Program-made: the position numbers and the translations under genes
Notes under the pieces: generated by a model
Told to the model about the DNA's origin: nothing
What the model saw: the letters and a program-made list of their open reading frames with translations, nothing else
Database searches by the model: none
From: Hydractinia symbiolongicarpus
Taxonomy: Eukaryota; Cnidaria; Hydrozoa; Anthoathecata; Hydractiniidae
Length of the DNA: 64,000 bases
NCBI RefSeq assembly: GCF_029227915.1
Contig: NC_079881.1
Coordinates: 9,300,001 to 9,364,000 of the forward strand
Direction: 5' to 3'
Shown here: piece by piece, positions 48,830 to 59,997 of the stretch
Position numbering within the stretch: position 1 is the stretch's first letter
Layout of the letters: each line of letters opens with the position of its first letter

Positions 48830-49450
48830 CCACCCGATCAGGAGAGACTTACCTCAATCGGGTGAGTATTTTTCTTGCTTAAAATTGCTTCTTAAAAGGG
48901 CACACCGCTGGCCAAAAGTGCAATATAATTTTTGTTTACATCAAGTCATAAGCTTATTTTGCGCCGTTTCACAGATTAAAAAAAAATTTTACCGTGCCGT
49001 TCCAATGCTATTGATGATTTCTTGAGTTGGATTGACTACATGGTGCATATTTTCAGTCTAGGTTGCACGTGTTGTGCCTCTGAAGCTCATTTTAGTTGTC
49101 TTATAGACATGTGCTTGGAATTAGTTTAGTAAGAAGCCAGTATAGCAAGCTATATAGAGAAAAATGTGCATATTTTTATCATATCTGACACAAAGTATAG
49201 TAGAGAAATATTGATATCTTTAACATAGCTAGTTAGCTGTCTCTAGAGCTTTAAGCTGACTAGGTGCTAGGCAAGAACTAAGTCTCTCCCAAGCACCTTC
49301 GGTTTGTTTATATATTTAGCTAGCTAAATTTATCGCCAGTTATGACTCACTCAATCGGGTAGTCGTGAAAAATTGCCGCCAGTGCTGACTCACTCGATTG
49401 AGTGGTTTAGTCAATCAGGGGACACTCACCCAATTGGGGAAAGATCCCGT
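48830..49450. repeat. Possible TIR element beside the copia relic
   Basis: The left end (reverse complement ACTCACCCGATTGAGGTAAG at about 48850-48869) mirrors the right end ACTCACCCAATTGGGGAAAG (about 49424-49443). Several CACTCGATTGAGTG-like palindromes lie inside the right end. No coding capacity seen; the TIRs are imperfect. Confidence 0.5.
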
Positions 49451-50429
49451 ACTGGTAACCTGTTACAGTAATTAAAAAAAAATATCCACTTTCGCTATCA
49501 AACCAACAGCAATGTAATTGTCAATAGGAATTAGTTGTCCATACACCCTCCCTGAGAACAAGGTTTAAAATGACATCAAAACATTAAAACTGTCATTAAA
49601 CAGAACTCCAAGGATGCCCAAGCCGCACAAGTCCTCTAAATGGTGTGGGCATCCTCGAAACTGCTTGTAATTTTAGAACAAACTGATAAGCTGCATACGC
49701 CGTAAAACGGGCAGGCGTTTTTGGCCAAGTTTAGCATTTAGAAAAAAATAGAAGTAATCACCCGAAAAAACCAGCATAGACCATAAAATAAACTATGTGG
49801 TAGCAAAGTTCTTAAAAGAACTGTTTTTGATGGTTTTTGATAAAATTTACTTGATAAATAACTTTTAGACTTTATTAACTCCTTTCTCTTAAAGCATCTT
49901 TTTCCAACTATCGTCCAAGGAATTGAATTTGGGAAATACATTATAATTTCCTCTGGGTGATTACATTAATGTTGGTGGAAAAAAACCCTGAATGATGAGA
50001 AGCATGTGTTTTTGAATGGGTCTTAGACAATAAACTTATTTAATTTCCCTTGGCCTTGCATCAATCAAATTCTGAAAAAATAAACACTTCTAAAATGATT
50101 TTATCAGATTTCGAAACTGTTGGTACGATTGGAACTTTGCATATAAAATTAGTAAAGTTGCCAAATTGTTTAGTTTTTTCTTTTATACTTTTCCGAATTA
50201 GCCTTAATTATTTATGAGATGAAAAACAGCGCTTTCAATTCCATTGACTTGGCCATCCCTTAAAGGCACTGGAAGCTTCACTATATGAAAATTTTTTCTT
50301 TTTCTTTTAGATTGTGTACAATGGGAGTGAGTGATGTAATCTTCCAATGCGTGTGGTGAAAAGAAGGCGAAACCGTTATTGTTTTTCTGCCCAAAATTGA
50401 AGCTATTTAATAAATCTTGATAAAGTTAA
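48870..50429. other. Noncoding spacer between two retroelement regions
   Basis: Apart from the TIR element above, no gene or recognisable repeat was identified; a GGCATCC-containing inverted pair occurs near 49610-49650. Confidence 0.5.
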
Positions 50430-50430
50430 A

Positions 50431-50462
<32 letters not shown>

Positions 50463-50667
50463 TTTAAAGTGGCTAGCCCAGAAAATCACAAAAAACCTAT
50501 AGTTAGTGGATTGTTTCCACTGGGGGCCACTAGAACAAAAAAGAAACAAAAAATGATAAACCTTAGACTGCCTCAGCTCAATCAAACATAGTAACATTTA
50601 TAATCTGTGAAAAATGAAAAGAAAAAGAATAAAAAACAAAAATTAAAAAGTTAAAAAGTGATCTCCA

Positions 50668-50930
50668 TTAGAATTTGCCAAATACAATAGAGATGGAAGT
50701 CTTAAACGAAAGCAGACTTCCATCACAGGTCACTTGGTCTGGAAGATTATTCCACACTTTTGCAGCTCTAAATGGGAAGGCTTTTTTGCCAAATTCCGTG
50801 TTGACCAAGGGAAGTGTGAACCTGTTTTTTGAAGCTCCTCTTGTTTGATGATTATGACAGTTTTTTGTCAAAAGGAATTTTGAGCGCATGTAATCAGGAG
50901 CCATGTGATTCATGGCTTTGAAAACTAATA
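50668..50930 (-). pseudogene. LINE ORF C-terminal piece beyond the copia insertion
   Basis: Continues the LINE protein: FKAMNHMAPDYMRSKF, then FTLPLVNTEFGKKAFPFRAA and WNNLPDQV, ending FGKF. This is the usual C-terminal pattern of such LINE proteins (RAAKxWNxLP). Confidence 0.9.
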
Positions 50931-51056
50931 TGTTAACATCCTACTGTCTGACTCTAACAATGCAGTTCATTTATGTTTATTATATGTTTGTATATTTATA
51001 GGTATTAATATATAGTGGTGGGTTTATCTATCTCTATTAACATTTACGAGTTTTCA
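50931..51056 (+). repeat. 5' LTR of the copia element
   Basis: 126 bp, TGTTAACATCC ... CGAGTTTTCA, identical to the 3' LTR. Very short for a copia LTR. Confidence 0.97.
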
Positions 51057-51079
51057 TGGTAGCAGAGGGTAGTTAAACA

Positions 51080-54000
51080 ATGGCTAGTGGATTTTTAAAC
51101 CCACCACGGTGGGATGAAGAAAACAAAGAGTTTTCATTATGGCTCCGAGAAGCCAAGGCATGGAAAGTTGCCACTTCTGGTGTAACTGGACTGAAAGATG
51201 TTCATGGTTTGCAATTAGCATTGCATCTTCCGGATGGAAGCGAAATACGTCGTCAACTATTTGATACCCTTGATACGGAGAACATGACAGGTGATGACGG
51301 GTGGAAAAAGGTGATAGAATTGATAGAAACGTACTATAGTAAGGACGATAACACGTCAGCCTTTGACACGTGGAAAGACTTCCGTATATTATGTAGAAAA
51401 GAAGATCAAAGTATTGAACAATATATCATGTATTATGAGAAATATAAAGTCCGAATGGAGCGCTTCGACATGAAACTTGGTGAACGTATTCATGGACTTA
51501 ATTTACTGTGTGGTGCCAATCTTAATGATTCTGACCTTCGTCTAGCAATGAGAGAAGTTGATGGGGATCAACCAAATGAAATGTATAAACAAGCTAAAAA
51601 GGCGCTTAAGAAATATTTTGGCAGTGCTGCTGTCACAAGTACTCAATCATCCAACACCGCTGTAGCCTCAGTTCAACCTGCTGTCAAACAAGAGCCTTTT
51701 TTTGCCACACTAGATGAATACGAAACATACGTTGCATGGAGACAATACCGATCGAAAAATGGTAATTCATCAAATAAAAGTTATCGTGGACAAGGTCGTG
51801 GAAAATTGCAACATCGCAATCCCCTAAATGCTGACGGTAAACCTTTAACATGCCGTGTTTGCCGTTCAATTGCACATTTTGCTCGAGATTGCCCACATCG
51901 TTCTGAGAAACAACAAGGTTCGGAAGACAACCAACAGCATGATAGTTCTACAAACCGCTCCTGGGTTGCTTCTGTTAACTCTGATGTTATTGAATGCCAA
52001 GCATCTGATGCGTCTATGGCAGGTGGTGTTGCATTTAACTATATGATTCTCGATACAGGTTGCCCACAGAATGTTGCCGGAGTAGTATGGACACAGTGTT
52101 TTCTTGATTCCATGAGTACTGATATGTACCAAAATGTCAAAAAGCTTCATGGTAATAACAAATTTAAATTTGGTGGTGGACGTGTCATGAAATCTATGTA
52201 TACCATTATAGCTCCTGTTTTGGTTGCTGGGGAAATCACTTCCTTAAAATTCGATGTTGTTGACACCGATCTTCCTCTTCTGCTTGGAAAGGAAACTATG
52301 AAAGCATGGAATCTGCTCATTTGTACAGGAAATGACACTGCTGAAGTTACAATAAATCGTGTGAAGAAAAATGTTGAGCTCTTCACATCCCCTACTGGAC
52401 ACTGGTGTATAAATGTGCAGCCAGGTTTTCCTGTTGAAGTACTGGATGTTATGTTTTCTGTTAGTGAATTGTCCAAACATGACAAAGAACTTGCTGCTAA
52501 ACGCTTGCATCGCCAATTTTGTCATCCTCCCTTTGAGTTCTTAAAGAAAGTCCTCAGTGTCCTGGATAAGCCTGACAAGGAATTTTTGGACATTCTGCAT
52601 AAATATTCTCAGAATTGTCTAGTGTGTAAGCGATACAAACCGACCATTCCAAGGCCAGCTGTCGGAAACTTAATGGATCCAGATAAAATGAAATTTAATG
52701 AAATAGTTAGTATTGATTTGAAAGAAAGGAAGGGTAAATGGATAATTTACCTCATCGATATGGTTACTCGATACACACGTGCTGATTTCATACCATCTAA
52801 AGAAAAACGCATCGTTGTTGCAAAGATTATAGAACTTTGGTTGCCTATATTTGGAGCAGCTAAAAGTTTTCACATGGACAATGGAGGGGAATTCGCTAAT
52901 GATGAAATGCGGGAACTTGGCAATCAATTTGGGATAAACATCAAGCACACCGCTGCTTATAGTCCTTGGGCAAATGGTCTGAATGAACGGAATCATGCAA
53001 CTATAGATATTATGATGGAAAAAATGCTAGAAGATCACCCGAAGTTATCAGAATCACTGGCATTGCAGTATGCTATATCTGTACGAAATTGCTGTATGTT
53101 TGTAAATGGATTTACACCAGCACAGTTAGCAATAGGTCAAAATCCTAGACTGCCATCAGCTTTCCATGATGAACTCCCGGCCTTGGAAGGCATTACCACC
53201 AGCTCTGTAATAGCCCAGCATCTTAATGCCATTGCTGCAGCCAGAAAAGCTTTCGTGCAAGCAGAAATAAGCTCAAAGCTTCGCAAGGCATTAAAACATC
53301 CTGTTCGCGAGTATGCAGATATTTTCTATCAGCCTGGTAACCAAGTCTTCTATAAACTACCAGACGATCGGCGTTGGCAAGGGCCTGCTACTGTCATTGG
53401 TGCAGATGGTAAAGTTGTAATGATTCGTCATGGCAGTGTTCTTCGTCGTGTTCATCCATGTCGTCTGCAACTTGTTAATGAAATTAGTCACTCCTCGTCA
53501 CAACCAGATTCCTCACCACAAGCAGCAGGAAATAGTCAGTCAGATATTACTCAAAATCTGGAATCAGGGTATGAACAGCACCACATTGCAGAAGAAGAAA
53601 CTGAACAGGAAGTACAACATTTTACTGAACATGTTGCAACTCACCAACCAGAAAGCTCAATTCAGCAACCAGAATCTGGTCCTGTTGCCAGATCCAAGAT
53701 GTCCCTCCCAAAAAGACAACAGACAGTGCAATACAAATATCCTGATGGAGAATGGAAAGAAGTAAAAATTCTAGGCCCTGCTGGAAAAAAGGGTGGGATC
53801 CACAAAGATTGGGTAAACGTTCGAGATCACTCTGACCATGAGTATTCTATGGATTGGAGTGATGTATCAGAATGGAAGTTAGTCGAAATTGAGTCAGACC
53901 CAACAGGAGGTGATCCCTCTACTCCTTCTAATTGTGAAGAAGAGATGTGTGTTGCCGTATGCTTCAACGCACCAGATGAGTTCAAGAATGCCAAGAGTGC

Positions 54001-55453
54001 AGAACTTGAAAAATGGAAACAGTATGAAGTTTACCAAGAGGTTCCAGATGTAGGTCAACCCAGACTAACTGGTAGGTGGGTATGTACCCGAAAAATTGTT
54101 GACGGAAAACTTGTACCGAAAGCAAGATATGTCATCCGAGGCTTTCAGGAAAATATTAACATACCTGCTGACTCACCAACTGGCAGTAAAGAATGTATGA
54201 GACTAGTGCTTTCTATAATTGCCAGCAAACAATGGACACTAAATTCTATTGACATAAAAGCAGCTTTTCTCCAAGGCAAACCAATACAACGGGATGTCTT
54301 TATTGTTCCACCATGTGACGTACCCCTTCCAAACACACTCTGGAAGTTAGAAAAATGTGTGTACGGTCTAAATGATGCTGCTCGTATGTGGTATTTTGCA
54401 GTATGGGAAGCATTACAAAATTTAGGATGTCATAGATCAACTATTGATTATGGTGTTTTTTATTGGAAAGATAAAAATGATCAATTGTCTGGTGTGTTAC
54501 AAGCACATGTTGATGATTTCCTTTGGTCCGGTACTGATGTTTTCAAAGCTGATGTCATAGATAAGCTTTACCAAATATTTCAAGTTGGTCATTCAGCATC
54601 ATCACATTTTAAATATGTTGGTATTAATATCAGCCAGAGTGAATCTGGACAGCTATCACTTGACCAATTGGATTATATTGAAAAAATCGATCAAATTCCA
54701 ATCACCCGAGAACGTCAACTTCAGAAAGATTCCATTTGTACCAAGACTGAATCTTCTCAATATTGCAGATTGGTTGGTCAGTTAAACTGGACTGCTACAC
54801 ATACTCGCCCGGATATTGCCTTCGATATTTCTGTATTGAGCTCGACTATGAAAGCTCCTACTGTGTCTAATATCTTGAAAGCAAATAAAGTGCTTCAAAG
54901 AATCAAAGGTAATCCATTAAAGATTCATTTCCCTAGCCTTGAATCATTGGAAAATTGCTCCATCATATGCTACAGTGATGCATCGTTGGCAAATTTGTCA
55001 TCAGGTCAAAGTTCAGGAGGATATGTGGTGTTCCTCTCTGATAATAAAGGGAAGGTGTGCCCATTAGTTTGGAGTAGCAAAACTATTCGACGTGTTGTTA
55101 GAAGTACACTTGCTGCTGAAACAAGTGCCATGGTGGATGCTCTTGATGCTGCATACTTTATGTCACAAGTTCTTACTGAAATGATTTCCATACCAAACAC
55201 GCAATGTAAGCACATTCAGATTCATGCATTAACTGATAATGAATCTCTTTACCGAAATACTTACTCAACAACAATGGCTGCAGAGCGCCGACTCAGGGTT
55301 GATATTTCTGTTATAAAAGAAATGATTTTGAGAGAAGAACTATCCAGCGTGAAATGGATTCCTACATCCATGCAACTTGCAGATCCATTGACAAAAGTTG
55401 GTGCAGACCCAACAAAGCTGACAGCTGTTTTGGAAACTGGAAACGTCGGATAG
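51080..55453 (+). CDS. Copia gag-pol polyprotein, 1457 aa
   Basis: One uninterrupted frame from ATG 51080 (24 nt past the 5' LTR) to TAG 55451. By approximate residue: gag 1-250; CCHC zinc knuckle about 257 (CRVCRSIAHFARDC); aspartic protease DTG about 325 (ILDTGCPQN); integrase HHCC (LHRQFCH ... CLVCKRY) about 475-520; DDE core about 545, 600 and 635 (SIDLKE, MDNGGEFAND, NERNHA); RT about 970-1240 (NSIDIKAAFLQGK, CVYGLNDAARMWY, catalytic HVDDF about 1143); RNase H about 1298 onward (CYSDASLAN, LAAETSAM, LADPLTK). The order protease-integrase-RT-RNase H is the copia order. There is no gag/pol frameshift, so expression of the gag excess must use another route. GalEa-like affinity is a guess from the RT wording. 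Confidence 0.97.
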   Translation: MASGFLNPPRWDEENKEFSLWLREAKAWKVATSGVTGLKDVHGLQLALHLPDGSEIRRQLFDTLDTENMTGDDGWKKVIELIETYYSKDDNTSAFDTWKDFRILCRKEDQSIEQYIMYYEKYKVRMERFDMKLGERIHGLNLLCGANLNDSDLRLAMREVDGDQPNEMYKQAKKALKKYFGSAAVTSTQSSNTAVASVQPAVKQEPFFATLDEYETYVAWRQYRSKNGNSSNKSYRGQGRGKLQHRNPLNADGKPLTCRVCRSIAHFARDCPHRSEKQQGSEDNQQHDSSTNRSWVASVNSDVIECQASDASMAGGVAFNYMILDTGCPQNVAGVVWTQCFLDSMSTDMYQNVKKLHGNNKFKFGGGRVMKSMYTIIAPVLVAGEITSLKFDVVDTDLPLLLGKETMKAWNLLICTGNDTAEVTINRVKKNVELFTSPTGHWCINVQPGFPVEVLDVMFSVSELSKHDKELAAKRLHRQFCHPPFEFLKKVLSVLDKPDKEFLDILHKYSQNCLVCKRYKPTIPRPAVGNLMDPDKMKFNEIVSIDLKERKGKWIIYLIDMVTRYTRADFIPSKEKRIVVAKIIELWLPIFGAAKSFHMDNGGEFANDEMRELGNQFGINIKHTAAYSPWANGLNERNHATIDIMMEKMLEDHPKLSESLALQYAISVRNCCMFVNGFTPAQLAIGQNPRLPSAFHDELPALEGITTSSVIAQHLNAIAAARKAFVQAEISSKLRKALKHPVREYADIFYQPGNQVFYKLPDDRRWQGPATVIGADGKVVMIRHGSVLRRVHPCRLQLVNEISHSSSQPDSSPQAAGNSQSDITQNLESGYEQHHIAEEETEQEVQHFTEHVATHQPESSIQQPESGPVARSKMSLPKRQQTVQYKYPDGEWKEVKILGPAGKKGGIHKDWVNVRDHSDHEYSMDWSDVSEWKLVEIESDPTGGDPSTPSNCEEEMCVAVCFNAPDEFKNAKSAELEKWKQYEVYQEVPDVGQPRLTGRWVCTRKIVDGKLVPKARYVIRGFQENINIPADSPTGSKECMRLVLSIIASKQWTLNSIDIKAAFLQGKPIQRDVFIVPPCDVPLPNTLWKLEKCVYGLNDAARMWYFAVWEALQNLGCHRSTIDYGVFYWKDKNDQLSGVLQAHVDDFLWSGTDVFKADVIDKLYQIFQVGHSASSHFKYVGINISQSESGQLSLDQLDYIEKIDQIPITRERQLQKDSICTKTESSQYCRLVGQLNWTATHTRPDIAFDISVLSSTMKAPTVSNILKANKVLQRIKGNPLKIHFPSLESLENCSIICYSDASLANLSSGQSSGGYVVFLSDNKGKVCPLVWSSKTIRRVVRSTLAAETSAMVDALDAAYFMSQVLTEMISIPNTQCKHIQIHALTDNESLYRNTYSTTMAAERRLRVDISVIKEMILREELSSVKWIPTSMQLADPLTKVGADPTKLTAVLETGNVG

Positions 55454-55585
55454 AGACACTATTTACACACTTCTGTTATGAACCTTTGGTTATGTTTTGA
55501 TTTTGTTTCGGGGCATTTGCAGTGTCGCTAGGCATTTGCAGCCGTATGTTTATATTATTGGTTGCGAGAAAAGAGAGAATGGGAA

Positions 55586-55711
55586 TGTTAACATCCTACT
55601 GTCTGACTCTAACAATGCAGTTCATTTATGTTTATTATATGTTTGTATATTTATAGGTATTAATATATAGTGGTGGGTTTATCTATCTCTATTAACATTT
55701 ACGAGTTTTCA
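55586..55711 (+). repeat. 3' LTR of the copia element
   Basis: Base-for-base identical to 50931-51056; followed by the TAATA duplication. Confidence 0.97.
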
Positions 55712-57427
55712 TAATATGGCATCGTTTTTGATGAGTAAATTATTCATTGAATATTCCCTCTCTTTCCCAAGAAAGGTACGGACACATTTTAATCGTTTTT
55801 CTAGTTTTCCCAATCTACCTTGGGTGGCACAAGCCCATGCCGAGGAGCAGTAGTTGAAATATGGCATGACAAGTGCATTAATTAAAAGGTTTTTTGTGTG
55901 AGGTGTTAAACAGGATGCAATGGTTCTAATTTTAGAATATTTAATTAGTATTTTTCTATTTATGTCATTAATGTGCTTTTCCCATTGCATTTTTTGATCA
56001 AATGTTACCCCAAGATATTTAACTTTTTCGCTCCTCTTCAAAGGAATACCCATATAGTTGATAGTTTTGTTCTCAACTTTTTTTAACTGGCTGTGGTTGC
56101 CGAAAAATATTGTTTCAGTTTTGTCCGTATTAATAGTCATTTTGTTATTATTCAGCCAGAGGTCGACTTGCGAAAGTTCTAACTCGACCTGGGAGACAAG
56201 GGTATCCAAGTTTTTATGAGACGAAATAATTATTGTATCATCCGCATATAGATGGTGGTAGTTTGAATTGATGACAGATTTTAAGTCATCAATATACAAA
56301 AGAAAGAGCAGGGGCCCCAACACAGATCCCTGCGGCACCCCAAAAGCGTCTTCATGAAGCAGATCTGATCCTGTGTCGTTTACAAGAGTCAGCTGCATTC
56401 GGTCCGTTAAGTAGGACTCAAACCAGTCAAAGGCAGCATCTCTGATGCCAAAACACCATAGTTTTTTTAACAAAATTTTATGATCAACAGTGTCAAAAGC
56501 TTTTTTAAGGTCAATGAGCACAGCACAAACAAAGTTATGTTGGTCGAGCTCAGTAAGAATAAAATCAGAGACATCGACTACTGCAGTTTCTGTGGAAAAG
56601 AGTTTTCGAAATCCGGACTGTCTGTCATTCAGGAAGTTGTGCTCAGAAATAAAATGAGACATTAGCTCATGCACTAACTTTTCAAAAATTTTCATAGGAA
56701 TTGGCAAAATGGAGATAGGCCGATAATTAGTAAGATCTGTTTTATTGCCACTTTTAAAAATAGGCGAGACCCTTTTAGTCTTCCAACATTTAGGTACATA
56801 ACCAGTAAATAAAGATTTGTTGAAAAGACTTGATAAATAAATACTTAAAACTGACGAACCTGCTTTTAGCAGTCGTGAACCAATTCCGTCCAAGCCTGTA
56901 GCTTTATTAAGTTTTAGTGATCTAATTATTTTTGCGACAGTTTTGGTCTCAATACGAGCCCACCGAAAATCGTGTCCGCTAACAGGTGGATTAACATTAG
57001 TAGTGTCAGAAGAAAATTTAGAGGCTAGTTTGGCACCAACACTGACAAAAAATGAATTGAATGTGTTGGAAATTTCTTTTGGGTGAGAAGTTTCTGTACC
57101 ATCGTTTTGGACTACTCGTTTTATCGAGGTAGTATTGCCTGACTTATCAGGAACCAGTTTTTTTAGGGTTTTCCAAAGTTGTTCTGGCCGTTTTTGAAAG
57201 TCCTGCAAAACGTCATTATAGTACTCGTTTTTGAGTCGATTTTTGAGACCTATTACCTGGTTCCTTTTTTGTTTGAAAGCTTCCCAGTCTATGATGGATT
57301 TTGTTTTTGATGCTTTCCGTTTCAAGAAGTCTCTTTCTTTGATGGCTATTATTAATTCATCAGTGACCCATGCCTCAACACGGCCAGAAAATCTATGTGT
57401 TTTGAAAGGGGCATGTTTGTCAGCCAC
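55712..57427 (-). pseudogene. LINE reverse transcriptase, main part
   Basis: An open frame of 572 codons without a true ATG start (it begins at a GTG, TVADKHAPFK). Seen: linker (DWEAFKQKRNQVIGLKNRLK), RT motifs YRPISILP, LIDLKKAFDTVDH, GVPQGSVLGPLLFLLYIDDL, the catalytic YADDT, and the thumb region (KYLGVTFDQKMQW). All RT catalytic aspartates are intact. The frame is cut at 55712 by the copia LTR. Confidence 0.9.
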
Positions 57428-57450
57428 TGTTAAAAAAACTGTTTTGATTT

Positions 57451-59997
57451 GTTTGTTTTTGTTTTAATTGTTTCCCGTGAGTTTTCGAAATTTGTTCCAG
57501 CAGATTCTGTGGCTTCTAGTGCCGGTATTTTTACGTGAAAAAAATACTGTTTTGTTGTAAGGTCATTTACGAAATCGTTAACGTTAGAACCAACTTCTGC
57601 GGGTTGTACAACTCGATGTATTACATATCTTTCGAAATACTGCTAAAAGTTTAATTTTGTATTGCGCTCTTTACTTATGGGAAAAGGCGGTACAAAATTC
57701 TAACAAGTGTTATTCGTTTTTGTTAGTTTCGCGTAATCTAATTTTCTCGCACATTTTAAAAAGAATATCCCACGCACATCAAATACTCGCGCAGTCTATT
57801 CGCAAAAAAAACTGTTTTTGATCAACAAATTGTTCTGCAGAGCGTTCATTTTCCTACCTCGTCCCCAGGGTTCTTCAATATGATATTCAATTTTGATGTA
57901 TTTGGGAAGATGTTAGCACCAAAGAAACAAGAAGCGCTATGGACAAAGTATTGGATAGCTTAATTTTGCTTGGTACTTGCGAAATGCTTCGCAACCTTTT
58001 TTAATTTCTAGTTTAATGCCACACAAATACCAAAGCTAAAAGGAGAGCACTCCAGAAAAAGTAAACAAAGAAAATCATCCACCTAATGTAGCGAAAAGAG
58101 CTGACAATGTCAACATTAGGCTTAGGGGTTGTTAGCTATACGACTTTAATTAGAAGCTTGGTTGTTGGTTTCCAAAGTCAAGCTTGTTAGCTAGCTACAG
58201 TTGTTGTGGTACAACTGTTGCACAACAACAAAGTTGTCTATCTCTAGCTACAACATTTGTTGTGCAATGTCTCTTGTTTCGCGTTTGTATTTCATGTGTT
58301 TTCAAAAAAGTTGTAACCGGGTGCTGCAGCTGTGCAATTGGAGACCAAGCATACAGATTATGGTTAAAAGATGTTTTGCAAAGATGATAATTTGACCAGG
58401 AAGTTACTCCTAGTATACTAAAGCATGGAATACAACATTCTGCAAAATTACAGCGTTATAATTTATTCTATACATCGAAACCTCATTCGACAAAAAGAAG
58501 CATGCCGAGTTGAAGTGCCGACTTCTTGTTTTCTCTGTGATATTTTAATCTGACAAATTTAAAGTAAGGACGTGCTATTCTTTCCTATATTAATGTGCCT
58601 GTATTTTCAGAGCTATAGCTAGCTAAAATATTTTGTTGAATGTAATGTATGTTGACTGTGATGACATTTCTCTGTTGCAGAGCAGCAAGAGGTCCCCCCT
58701 ATGTTGGCAAGCAAAAAATTTTAAAACATTCACAAGTCCCCAGGTAACCTCGACCCAGGGCTCTTTTTTGCGATGGAAGTCAAGGGGCAGAGCACTTCTG
58801 CTGTTCCATGCAAGTTATTAAAAATCATATATCTATTATAAACGCGTATGTTTTTTAGCAAGTGTAATGGCATACATGCGTTACAAAATATTTTTTATAG
58901 AAAACATTACAAAGAGAATCCCTACTAATCCCTACTAATCTGAAATATTTACTCTAGGCCACGCTCATTTAAACTGAATTTAAATTTTTATTTTGCTACA
59001 AAGTGCTTATAAACATTCAAAAGTTACAACACAACGGATAAGCGTTGTCTTGAGTTTGATTTCTTTGTTATGTTTTTATTAGATAACGCCAACAACATTA
59101 AACTACCCTGTGTGCATTGACTTTTGACAGTATCAATCAATACAGGGAGAATAAGTAAAAATAACATTTTTGTTCGCTAAACTAAGTTAAGGCACGAATA
59201 GACGGAACAATTTTGCAGATCAATTTTTATAATAAAATATTGAACTAAAATTGATCTAAAATTGTTGTGTAAAAAATAATGGAACAATAATATATACTCA
59301 AATGACGTAAAAACACAAATCAATATTTAAAAATTGATCTAATAAAATCAACAGTTTGATTTTATTAGATTAATTTTTCGTCAGAGCAATATTATTCCAA
59401 AGAAAACTGCCATCTCTTCACTTCCTTTCGAAGCTCACATTGGGATTTTTATTCATTTTAAATGTTTTTATGCACGTAAAAGAGAGTTAGTAGTGAAGAG
59501 AAACGGGACTGAAAATTGTGTCAGAAAAGTATGTTTTGATCATATCAAGCCGCAAGGCAAACTGAAGTACTTAAACAGCTTCGGTAGCTCTCAAAATCCG
59601 TCAATTTTAATTTGTTCAACCTTTCACCCATATAGTTCTTTATTTTCTAACTTTTCTTACATGTGAAAGAATAAATTCTTTCTTTTTCATTGTTGCTTCT
59701 TTATATTGTATTGTGTATACAAAAAATATTAAATATTAAATTAATTTAAGAATTAAATAGTTATATTGACCTAAATTTTTTGCGTGTATTTTTTTCAACG
59801 ATATTCTGACAAGTAATATTTTTCGAAAATTGATCTACAAATTTGTTCCAACCATTCCAGCTCTTAAAATTTTTTTGAGCAGTATGGGTATGCTACAATA
59901 AATCAATAAATCGCTGTGTCGCGTAATTCTGCTTTTTTGATTTATTCATTTTAATAATATTTTTTATTTTATGTTATTATTTTTTTGTATTTTTCAG
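57451..59997. other. Noncoding region upstream of MRPS24
   Basis: Contains the out-of-frame LINE 5' remnant (to about 57620), solo ends of hairpin family A at about 57855 (CTACCTCGTCCCCAGGG) and 58745 (AACCTCGACCCAGGG), and AT-rich sequence. Any MRPS24 5' UTR exon should lie in its right part. Small open frames near 58184-58395 are unsupported. Confidence 0.55.

Larger units (their letters stand above)
50931..55711 (+). mobile_element. Intact Ty1/copia retrotransposon nested in a LINE
   Basis: 4781 bp with two identical 126-bp LTRs (50931-51056 and 55586-55711), each TG...CA, and a perfect 5-bp target duplication TAATA (50926-50930 and 55712-55716). The primer binding site TGGTAGCAGAGG (51057-51068) fits the 3' end of initiator tRNA-Met. 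A purine-rich tract (AAAAGAGAGAATGGGAA, about 55569-55585) precedes the 3' LTR. A single long gag-pol frame is intact. LTR identity points to a very recent insertion. Confidence 0.97.
50430..57450 (-). mobile_element. LINE (non-LTR retrotransposon) split by a copia insertion
   Basis: The minus-strand LINE runs from about 57450 (or beyond) to a 3' (ATT)n tail at 50430-50460. The coding sequence is interrupted at 55712 and resumes at 50930; removing the copia element and one TAATA restores the frame across NDAI-LVFKAMNHMAPDYM. The endonuclease half is missing and the frame breaks in an A-rich stretch just upstream of 57427 (FENSRETIKT lies in another frame), so this is a 5'-damaged copy. Clade is probably in the CR1/L2/Jockey group. 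Confidence 0.9.
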
